DNA from: Auricularia sp. M13
Taxonomy: Eukaryota > Basidiomycota > Agaricomycetes > Auriculariales > Auriculariaceae
NCBI GenBank assembly: GCA_037042915.1
Contig: CM073203.1
Span: forward strand, 1,426,001 to 1,490,000
Direction: 5' to 3'
DNA length: 64,000 bases
In this document: positions 55,195 to 64,000 of the stretch, piece by piece
Layout of the letters: each line of letters opens with the position of its first letter
Numbering within the stretch: position 1 is the first letter of the stretch
Position numbers and translations under genes: made by a program
Notes under the pieces: generated by a model
Database searches by the model: none
What the model was told of the DNA's origin: nothing
The model's input: the letters and a program-made list of their open reading frames with translations, nothing else

Positions 55195-55495
55195 TGAAGC
55201 TCCCACATCTTACTGGCCACTCAAAGGTTAAGTTCCTTTAAAGCAGACACTACTTACAGCGCGTCCTTAAACCGGCGAGCGGGCGGACCTGTGTACTTCA
55301 AGGCTAGAGCTGCTCCTCGATATTTTAAGCGTGTTACTTCTGTGCCAAGGTTTTAATTCCACTAACAATTTTCGTAGAGAATGTGGCATGGTAAAATTGA
55401 TTCGAGACCGTAGAATGGGCGAGTGTGCAATCTGGGAACAAGACGCGGAGGCGCGCGACCAGCTCCGCTCTTCCGCGTTTTCTCTGCTTTGCAAC
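55195..55495. other. Upstream region of the REX4-like gene
   Basis: The coding frame stays open upstream of the chosen start (an ATG at 55388 is possible), but the residues before 55496 look untranslated. Confidence 0.5.
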
Positions 55496-56897
55496 ATGTC
55501 CGCGCCATCGTCTAACTGGCTAGCCCTTCGCAAGGTCATTGCCCCCTCATCCTCGAGGAAACGGAAGCGCGCGCCTGGACCCACGAGCACCACGACTGAT
55601 GCGCCCAGTGCTGCCTTCGCACCTGCCACCGACTTCGTTCGAGGCCACAGTCGTATTACAGCACCCAGTACTACCAACAGCGACTCATTACCTGGCGGGG
55701 CTTTTGCTGGTGATTTTGGAAAGGCCGCATTGGCAACTCTGAGCGAGATGCGGCCGTCCAAAGGCAGCTCACTGGTTGAGATGCGCTCGCTTGTACTCGG
55801 CACATCGCCTTCGTCGAGCAAGGCAGACCCAAGAAAATACGTCGCTCTTGATTGCGAGATGGTCGGCGTCGGGCCCGACGGCGCCGAGTCCTCGCTCGCG
55901 CGCGTATCGGCCGTCGACTACCATGGCGCGGTGCTACTCGATGTGTTCGTCAAGCAGCGCGAGCATGTGGCCGACTGGCGGACGCACGTCAGCGGTGTAC
56001 GCGAGAGCGACATGAAGCACGCGAAACCGTTCGACGAGGTCCAGAAGGAGGTCGCCAAGCTGCTCGAGGGACGCATCTTGGTCGGCCATGCGCTCAGCAA
56101 CGATATGCAGGTGCGTTCTCCGCCTTCGTTCGCTTAGACAACAGTCAGCTATACTCATGATAAGTAGGCGCTGCTGCTTTCGCATCCTCGACCCCAGACG
56201 CGCGACACGCAGGCGTATTGCGGCAAGCTAAAACTGGCCGGGAGCAGACCATCGCTCCGCAATCTCGCCAAACTGCATTTCGGGCTCGATATACAGGAGG
56301 GAGAGCACTCATCGGTGCGCATGACGCTGTCCGAGACGCCATCTGTGACACTGAACATTCATAAAGGTGATCGATGCCCGCGCAGCAATGGCTATCTATC
56401 GGTTCCACTCGAAAGCCTGGGAGCAGCTCGCAAAAGGACACACGCCGACAGGCCCGACGGCTGCCGAATCTACAACTACTCTTGAAGTTGCGTCGACTAC
56501 TGTACCTTCAACAGAATCGGCAGCAAGCAGTCCAGCGACGAAGAAACGCAAACGCGACCCCACGGCTGCGCCCAAGGACGGCATCGTGCTCCACCTCGCC
56601 GGTTCCGATGATGAAGGCGACACTCAACGCGAATCCAAGCGCGCGAGGCCCACGCCCGCACCGAAAGCGAGCGCGGGTAAACCGCTCAAGGCCAAGATTA
56701 AGACAAAGACGAAGACGAAGATTAGCTCGGGATTATCGACCGTCGTACGCGGGGGCAAGGGCGACAAGCGCTCCGTTACCGCAGGTCAGGCTGCTGGCAA
56801 GAAATCTACAGGTGGAGGAGGCGGTGGCGGCGGCGGCGAGAAGTGGTGGGAGACCCTTGGTGGAACCGCGAAGGGGAGTGTACGGGTGCCTATGTGA
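55496..56897 (+). CDS. REX4-like RNA exonuclease (DEDDh family)
   Basis: Exons 55496-56110, 56168-56314 and 56367-56897 give 430 residues. A basic, Ser/Thr-rich N-terminus (SSSRKRKRAPGP) precedes the exonuclease: VALDCEMVGVGPDG (Exo I), GHALSNDMQ (Exo II), LRNLAKLHFG and HSSVIDARAAMAIYR (Exo III with the catalytic His and Asp). The C-terminal tail has alternating Lys/Thr (KAKIKTKTKTKIS), a Gly run and EKWWETLG as in fungal Rex4 proteins. It should act in the nucleolus in rRNA processing. The start at MSAPSSNW was chosen because the preceding frame lacks family similarity. Confidence 0.88.
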
Positions 56898-57171
56898 GTC
56901 GTGGGTTGTGGAAGCTAGCTTGTCGTCAAGTCGTAGACAAAACACAGGAACATATCGGGTCTGTGACGCATCTCTGCTGCAGATGAGGTCCCATGCAACG
57001 CATAGGCTCATCCTTGTTAATGGGGTAGCCATGGCTCTACTGTTCGGTCGGTTTCCGGGCATTGAGAGCTTTTGACTTTCGAATGGGCTCGGTTCGCTCG
57101 CATCGCATTTGTTCACTCGTTGTCTGACCGATCTCAAACTGATCTCAATCCTTCGAACAATTCACCTCGGT
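56898..57171. other. 3' flank of the REX4-like gene
   Basis: No feature seen. Confidence 0.5.
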
Positions 57172-57687
57172 CTACTGAGCGGCATTGCTAGGAATCAGCA
57201 GACCAGTTCTTGGGTTGCCAGTGGGACGGACGTACATATCACGCTGTTTAGCTCCACGTCGGGCCCTCCACAGATACTCCGCATGAAATATCGAGCAGGT
57301 GCCGGTATCAAACGGAATTTCCATGCGAGAGCGTGAGCGGTTACCCACACACGACCCGAGCACAATGCACAGCGACGTCAGACATGGCGCCGCGGGCAGC
57401 ATCGCACCGTGACTCTGGGGCCAGTACCACTCGTCCAGCGTCAAGTGCTCCAGGTGCATGTACACAAGAGACGCGCTCAGAATATCCGCCCCTAGCCTCG
57501 ATTCCCGTCGTATGCAGACGGTATTAGAATCGCTATGAATCTCGGAGTAGGCTGCCCGCACGGACATTGATTCTACACGAACGCATGCGTGCAAGATGCT
57601 TCCAGCGTCGTCGAATTGGTCGTGTACTAAGGCTTGCCAGCTATGTAGGCAGAGCGAATCCCTGTGCTTGCCCCTGCAAGCACTCAA
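57172..57687 (-). CDS. Possible F-box/LRR-type protein fragment
   Basis: A 171-codon ORF contains LEHLTLDEWYWPQSHGAM and APCLTSLCIVLG, reminiscent of the irregular leucine-rich part of fungal F-box proteins. There is no F-box in the ORF, and flanking exons were not found. It may be a fragment or a chance ORF. Confidence 0.25.
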   Translation of the reverse strand: MSACRGKHRDSLCLHSWQALVHDQFDDAGSILHACVRVESMSVRAAYSEIHSDSNTVCIRRESRLGADILSASLVYMHLEHLTLDEWYWPQSHGAMLPAAPCLTSLCIVLGSCVGNRSRSRMEIPFDTGTCSIFHAEYLWRARRGAKQRDMYVRPTGNPRTGLLIPSNAAQ

Positions 57688-59060
57688 CAGACCTTTTTAC
57701 CTAAATCCTCACACAGCAAGCCTGGTTGACGTTTACCTATCTACACGACGAAGAGCCTTGCAGCGTTTATGAAACACGCTACCCTCAATGCTTCGCCAAA
57801 TATTTCCCTGCTGGGAAGTCTCCGGGCCTGCTAATATGAAAGCTAGCTCGCATCTCAGGGTATCATATCGCGTATGATAGACGCGAAACCTGTTAGGCCG
57901 TGCGAAAGCTCACGGGCCTAAACCGCATCGAAACGCAAGGGAGAACGAGGGCTGTCGAGATGTGAGCGCTCCGTGAACGTCGCACGATATACACGTTCTG
58001 AAGACCTCTTGCTCACCTGCAGCCTTTTCGCCGTGTTATGGTATAAAGGGGGCGTGGACAGCGATCCGTCATGCGTCAAACGTCAGGGAGACTAGATAGG
58101 ATCAGTTTAAATACGTCAATATGTAAGCAGCGACGGTCTTGTGGTCGCTGGTGGCCTCAACAAACCACATTTACTTTTGTTTCACTGGCAATGGCGGCCG
58201 GCCCAAAAGTCACACGGCGGCGAGAGCGCTCCAGGGAAATGACTGTTGACATTGAGCCTAGCGCTCAGGCTGGTGCCTTTGCCGCTCAGGATGGAGGCCG
58301 AGGTGCAAAAACGAGTAACATTGCGCAATCGTCCGAAGTCTACCGGATGGGAATGTCCAGATCAAGGACACCAGAAGGATTGCGTTGTACTGGGATTAGC
58401 TGGTGCACCGCCGCTTATGGTTGTCCGCAATGGTCATTTCACCGGAAGGAACATCTGCATCCCTGGGAGCTAATGGCGAGGTCGACGGGCATTGGCAGCA
58501 CCGTCTGCTAATCGTAGAACCGTAGCGTATAGTCAAAGCTTGGCAGAGCGCTCGAAAGACGTCTAAGTGCATGCGTCGCAAGTAGATTCTGCCCCTGCTC
58601 GGCATGGCGTAGCGGCAGCGAGCGCCACAGAGGCAGCAATCCAGAACACTTGCTCATTGTAACGAGGGTGGCACAGGATTCGGGGCCAGTCTGTGCAAAA
58701 AGAGTCTTGTTTGCGCCATGTCTCGATTCTGGACGAGTTTGCATTTGGCCGGCAGACTTCGCTTGTTCCGGTCGATTCCCACCGTACACGGGCACAGAGA
58801 GCCTATGCGAACGAAGCCCAGGCTTGACGGGCATCTCCGCGGTGGAGAAGCAGGCATGGTGAAGGTTCAGGAATCCCGGAAAACCGACAAGTGTGCATTA
58901 CGCGAACGAGGAAAGCGAGATGAACAAAGCACAAGATGCGCTATTGGGCTATCCAGCCTAGCCGCGGAGTCATGGCATATGGAGCTGTGGAGTGCTGCCG
59001 AGTCCGTATCTTTCCCAAGGTCCAGAGACAGCCAAAAGAGGGCGAAGAGGCAACTCGGTC
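57688..59060. other. Intergenic
   Basis: TATGGTATAAAGGGG at about 58035 is TATA-like. Short ORFs lack known motifs. Confidence 0.5.
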
Positions 59061-59884
59061 TCACACCACCGACCATACCGCCGCAGAAAGACCTATGGCG
59101 CATGCTAGCGCCCAAGCGCTCAGTCTAATCCGGGATACTGCGGAGCCTGTCGGCGTCGGTGAAGTCTCCGATGGCGAGGGAGTGGAAACAGAATTAGTGG
59201 GAGGAGGCGTCGGGAACGTAAGTGTCCCGCTTGCAACGTCGCAAAATTTCTGCACGAGGCTACGGTTGAGTGTCCTGCGGTCGGTCACAGGCAACACGCA
59301 CTTGTGCCAGTTCCTCGGAGCCAGCAAGGTTGTCCGGACATTGTGTGAAGACACAGTTCACCATCGCCTTCTCGAACGTAGTCCTGCAGAATGCCATTAC
59401 TGTAAGGGGCTGTGGCGACTATGCGTCAACGAAACTTCGCGTACGTTGACCTGTTCCCAGAGCAGTAGCAGCCGACATCGACAACAGAGTCGCAGTTGGA
59501 CTCGTCAACTGAGACCTGGAGACAGTTGGCGACTGTGAATCCATCCATCAATTCTTGCGTCATAGACGGCTGCCCCCCAAGGGATGTGAAGGCCCACATA
59601 CCGCAGGACGACACACCGTCCAACGAGGGGAACAGGGTCGTGCTCGACGCCGCGCCAGTGGTGGTCACAGTGGTGATATTCGTTTCAGAGGCACTGGAGG
59701 TAATCGTGCTTCCAGAGCCAGACGGAGCGCCAGTGACAGTGCCAGATGGTCCAGAATGCGCGCCGGTGGATGTCGTGTCAGTCACAGCGGGCGGTGTCAG
59801 GCTGGGCGTCGCCAGCGTCCATGGCAGCGCGAGCAAAACGAGCAGCAGATACTGCACAGCTTGTATCGAGCTGAGCAGCGACAT
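59061..59884 (-). CDS. CFEM-domain GPI-anchored protein
   Basis: Exons 59884-59445, 59383-59302 and 59249-59061 give 236 residues. A signal peptide (VQYLLLVLLALPWTLA) is followed by a Ser/Thr/Gly-rich stretch, then an eight-Cys CFEM-type domain: SSCGMWAF, ANCLQVSVDESNC, DVGCYCSGN, FEKAMVNCVFTQC and AQKFCDVASG. The CDSVVDVGCYC segment holds the usual Asp region that in some family members binds haem. A Pro/Ser/Thr linker and a hydrophobic t­ail (AWALACAIGLSAAVW) indicate a GPI anchor. Likely located in the cell wall or plasma membrane. The order of signal peptide, linker, CFEM, anchor is somewhat unusual, as CFEM commonly follows the signal peptide directly. Confidence 0.8.
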
Positions 59885-60859
59885 GTCGGAAGGGTTCGGA
59901 CCAGAGCGTCAGAAAATCGGCCGTCGCCGACCGAAACCCGACACGCAGGCGTCTTCTCCCAGCGGCCTCCAACGCGGCCAGTGACACTCCCACGTAGTGC
60001 AAATATGGTATAATTTTCTCATTTCGAAAGTGTGACTCCAATTTCTCAGTCTCGCTTGACCAAAATCCGCACGAGACGGGAGGATAAACGCGAAATTCCA
60101 GCGAGAAGGACATCTCTCACCGGGGCGTGATCTTCACATGCGTTGCTTGCTAAGCTTCAGTGAGGTAAGCATACCATTACCGTCTTACGAGGGCCGAATT
60201 GCTCATCTGTCATGGAGTGTCGACGAGCTCGCGATCCACAGCGCAATTTGAATTCTTCTCAAGCACTCGAAGCTACTATCTACTCACAGCTTACTGGGCG
60301 CAGCTAAAGAGAAGCTCTCATATATCACCATCCTATTATAAGTACCGTCCCGGTTGACTCAATACGCCGGCGATGCTCTGACATATTCGCCGTTCGGTCT
60401 TAACGCGATCGAAGACCTCCCAAATTCAGTCACTTAGCGATCGTGGCCTGCAACATTCGCCCTGTGTTACTAGGGTTAGTGCCTCCTCATTACTCAGGAA
60501 GAACGCCGTGTTCCCCATGTAGTACGCCCAAACTTCCTCCTAATCACCCGCCCGCTGCAATTTATGGGAGGGAAGGTCACCTGCTCGCAACAGCATTCCT
60601 GAGAGAGTTATCTCTATCGCACGAAGCGCTGAGGCGGGGTGCAGCGCGCACGAGGCGGGGACTGCTTACTGCAGTACTGGCAAACGTTCAATTGCCGCGG
60701 CGCACACAGGCTGGCAATCCACGCCGCCCGTTCAGAATTCGAAGGCACACTCAATACACGGCGCATCGGACACACATCTCACGCCAATCTGAAGGCGATG
60801 ATCCTCCCTGCCCGTGCTCTCACCTCGGGAATGGCTTTCCATAGTCGATAAGAGTGTGA
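59885..60859. other. Intergenic
   Basis: TATTATAAGTACC near 60335 is TATA-like. No supported gene. Confidence 0.5.
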
Positions 60860-61372
60860 TTATCGCATCCTTCGCACCTTCCCAATATTACCGCAGCAGC
60901 ACGCACCGGCCGCGCTACCGTAGCAGAAAGAATGCCCCCTTTTCGTCACTGACGACGTCATTTTTTGGACGCGCTCGAGATTCTCTGCCGCATCCAGGCC
61001 GCACATATCTGAAACTTTGTAGCAGGACCCCGAAGCGCACTTTGTGAATAGGTGCCGCGACAGGACGTCCTCTAAGCGAGCTTCAAATAACCTGTTGTGG
61101 TCGTCGATCATACTCCTGAGTTTTTGTGGGAGTCGCAGCTTGCGCAAAAGTTTGAGCAAGCCGTCCGGCGTCGCGGCGGTCTCGACTCGAATCGGCCTGG
61201 TTCCAGTTCTGCCGAGTGAAGAAGAAACAGCACCAGCCGGCTGAGAGCTCAGTATATCGCAAAGATTACGAGGTAAGGGAATCTCTGCATCTCCACGCAA
61301 GCTTGTATTGCGGCAGCTCTGGGTGCTCGCTGAGCACGGCATCCCCAGACGGCTTACATAAACTGCAAGCAA
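60860..61372 (-). CDS. Hypothetical ORF, weak support
   Basis: 170 codons; the middle part (LLKLLRKLRLPQKLRSMIDD HNRLFEARLEDVL) looks like real amphipathic helix, but neither family nor clean exon borders could be set. It might be one exon of a longer minus-strand gene extending to about 61726. Confidence 0.25.
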   Translation of the reverse strand: MLAVYVSRLGMPCSASTQSCRNTSLRGDAEIPLPRNLCDILSSQPAGAVSSSLGRTGTRPIRVETAATPDGLLKLLRKLRLPQKLRSMIDDHNRLFEARLEDVLSRHLFTKCASGSCYKVSDMCGLDAAENLERVQKMTSSVTKRGHSFCYGSAAGACCCGNIGKVRRMR

Positions 61373-64000
61373 ATCGACTGCGCTAAGTTAGCGTGCAGTG
61401 TTCGCTGCAGGCTGCTGCAGTACTCCACGGCTCTTTCAGACGCGGAAGAACCAGAAATGGGGCATGGAATGCATATGGATTGCACCACAGCCTGAGGAAT
61501 CCCGCGGGCGCCGCACCGCACCTCTAACTTGCGTGCCGATATTCGAGAAACAAGATCCAACTCCCACCAATGGCTCTCCTCGCAGTGGCATGAGCGCACG
61601 TTTCAGGGTTCCGGCAAGCGTGATAAGCCTGAGACTCGGGCGGGTGTCTAGAATCTGCCGCGGAGAAACTCTAAGTCTTGACTGAGGGATGCCGCGCCAG
61701 AAGTGCGATGACGTTACTTCTACCATCTAATTCCCGAGTCCTGCTCTCTCTTCTCGGCTGCGCCGTTCATTCCAGTTACAGGTCACCCGCCGCACCACGG
61801 GGCCGACGCCCGGCCTGGCTGCCGCATCTCAGTCAGTCGCGCCGGCGGCCGTCGACGTACCACAGGCTGAAATAATAATTCATGACTGTACAGCGCGAAG
61901 CCTCGCATGCGCAATAATACTGTACCTTACAGTAGCTACAGTATCATATGATAGTACGACTGTTGCGTCCCCCCGGCCGCGGGGAACTCCGGCGCAACTT
62001 GAAGATCGAAATTCAAAGTCGCGATCGAAACGGTGTGGGAGTCTGCACGCACGACCGGTGCAGTCAGAGTCTCACTCCTAAAAAGTCATACTGTATCAAC
62101 TATCATATGCAATGATTGCAATCCATTGCAAAATTGCTGACTGAGTAAGAACGGCAATTGAGAAGCAGAGGTCAGGATCGACGCGTGGATTCCGGGCCAC
62201 GATTAGCATCACTTACTTACTAAACAAACTCCCGCGGCCCGGCAGCTTCGAATGAGGCCCCTAACAGTCATTTGAGTAATAAAGAGTTGGAAGTAGTTAC
62301 GACGCACCGTCCCCGTGCAGCGAGAAGCCCTCAGATTACAGATTAGACTGATGATCATCCCATGAGTTGGTTATAGTTACACTTATGCTTTGGCATGTCA
62401 GAGGTACAGTAAGTATAGGAGCTCTTGCCAAAGCGCGATCGCGACTTGGAAGAATTCGAAGGACGTCCCCGCCGAATCTGGAATCTGGATGCCGAAGACG
62501 CAAGAGGAGACTTGGACTTAGGCACACTCGCTCAACAAAGTACGTCACGACCCACGATCATCATCAACTTCTGTCAAGCACTACCAGGCACACGCGCTGC
62601 CGGATACGTATATGGAGGTTCCCACCGAATCTCATCGCGCATCGGGCATCTCGTACTTTACCGCATTCATGCATTCCATCATCCATTCCCCAAGTACAGT
62701 AACAGTAAGAACCGGTACTGTACTCAATCTGCATCTCGCGATCGGGCCCGACGCGCGCTGAGGGGCCAGGCACGGCGTGATGATGCAATCCAGCAGCCTG
62801 AGCGTTCGTCGTTGCAGTGGCTGGCGAGGTCCTCGGGCACTGCAGGTCAGATGAACGATGGCCAGGCGGTCAGGCGCCTCGAGTCGCGGACGAGCTGACG
62901 TCGATGACTGGAACTCAGAGCTCATCTGGCCAGGCGACGACGACGACGGATAGGGGCTGCGCAGAATTAGATCCGCGAAGCAAGGGGGATTTGCACGGCA
63001 CTCAACTGCGCGACCGGAACTGACAGGAAGGACAGGGTTTTCGAACGCTTGCTTATCTCAGTCTCAGTCTGGTTGGTTGGTTGCCGGCTCTGATTTATGC
63101 ATACGCATATGCATACTGTAATTGTTGCTGCTTTGGGTATGGTACAGTATGGTGGGTGTGGGTATGTTGGATGAGATGAGATAGACCGGGGATGCGCTCA
63201 ATCCGACGCGAGAGATGTACTTATTACAGTGTAGTCGATCTATTTCCGGTCATTATCATTGTGTATGTAATGGATACTGTACTTACCTCCGTTTGTTCGC
63301 TCGCGGTTGATGATGACGACGGTAGGTAATTTAATCAATAATGAGAGTCTGGAGCGATGCACGCTCACAGGTGTTTCTTTAGTCGCCGGCGAAAGCTGTC
63401 AATGGGGAGCTGCCAGAAGCGGGCTGCGCTCTAACTGCGCAACAGGTATAATAAGTAGCCGTATGTATGTAATGAAAGATCATATCTTACACCTGCTGCG
63501 CCCACGCCGATGTCTATTTTCTGCGCAACAAACGCAACAGAAATCCGCTGGAGAACGAGAAGTTAACAAGCAACTTGCAGTAGTTTCAGCAGGGCAATCC
63601 GGAGCCGAGTCCTAATAACAGCAAAGGAAACGTCGTCGCTGGCCGTCAGCTCCCGTAGGTAGAGTATTCCCGGTGCAGCGACGCGGATTATGTATGCATT
63701 ACTTATCGAGCGGACGATGCGGTGGGAAGCTGGGACAGTATGAGTCAGGACTGGATTTGAATGAAATCTCCGGGCGTCGGGCCCGCGAAGCATCAGATTC
63801 AGAAATGTGGGGTACTTGCATCCGTCAGGCCGCGGGATCACTGGTGACTGGAGACGGGTTGCGGGTTGCGCGTCGCGGGCGGCTGCGCAGAGGTCACGGT
63901 CTCATCATGGGAAAGGATGCGACGACTCGAGCGGTGCGGCGATTTGGAGGTGTTCGATCGCGCGAGGCTGCTGTTTGTCCGTGCGCGGCAATTGGTGAGG
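61373..64000. other. Terminal stretch without supported gene
   Basis: AT-richer sequence with recurrent TACTGTAC/GTACAGTA motifs (about 61917, 61940, 62085, 62720, 63115, 63140, 63275), several near ATCATATGAT palindromes. These may be decayed MITE ends. No coding region is supported up to the window end. Confidence 0.45.

Overview
The window looks like a piece of a filamentous basidiomycete (Agaricomycetes-type) nuclear genome. The evidence is many spliced genes with short introns (about 47-71 nt, donors mostly GTRNGY), and families expanded in mushroom-forming fungi: a Plavaka-type transposase, a DUF6698 protein, a FunK1-like kinase fragment, CFEM/GPI proteins and membrane-anchored GH5 exo-beta-1,3-glucanases. 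No rRNA, intact tRNA or bacterial features were seen. Exon models were built by hand from reading frame, splice signals and family alignment remembered from general knowledge; nothing was run.

Positions 1-21000 are a repeat graveyard. Two oppositely oriented arrays of a roughly 21-bp periodic TGCGCA motif flank a small core (34-1001, foldback-like), with a further array at 1947-2185. A decayed Ty3/gypsy retrotransposon follows (2397-11423), interrupted by a 2.4-kb insertion. A hAT-like element with a perfect 8-bp target duplication (11596-13127) carries a 366-bp internal inverted repeat. Next come a broken hypothetical gene (13145-14523), a non-LTR element that has lost its 3' part (15561-17174), a chimeric dehydrogenase remnant (18520-19069) and a FunK1-like kinase fragment split by a second hAT-like MITE (19675-20121), again with a perfect 8-bp target duplication.

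Positions 23473-29654 hold a divergent pair: a seven-exon DUF6698 gene, whose last intron contains a 358-bp MITE, and a ten-exon Plavaka (CACTA-like) transposase with no visible lesion. This is the most plausible candidate for an active system in the window.

Positions 31000-60000 are mainly host genes: a zinc-finger protein, a MetX-like alpha/beta hydrolase, two tandem GH5 beta-1,3-glucanases with matching ten-exon structures (an 83-bp perfect inverted repeat lies between them), two copies of a small Cys-rich GPI-type secreted protein in opposite orientations, two copies of a short-chain dehydrogenase in opposite orientations with similar promoters, a small membrane protein, a MYND-finger protein, a REX4-like exonuclease and a CFEM protein. 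GH5 glucanases, CFEM and GPI-type proteins point to cell-wall or surface functions for this part. The last 4 kb is AT-richer and shows no gene I can support.
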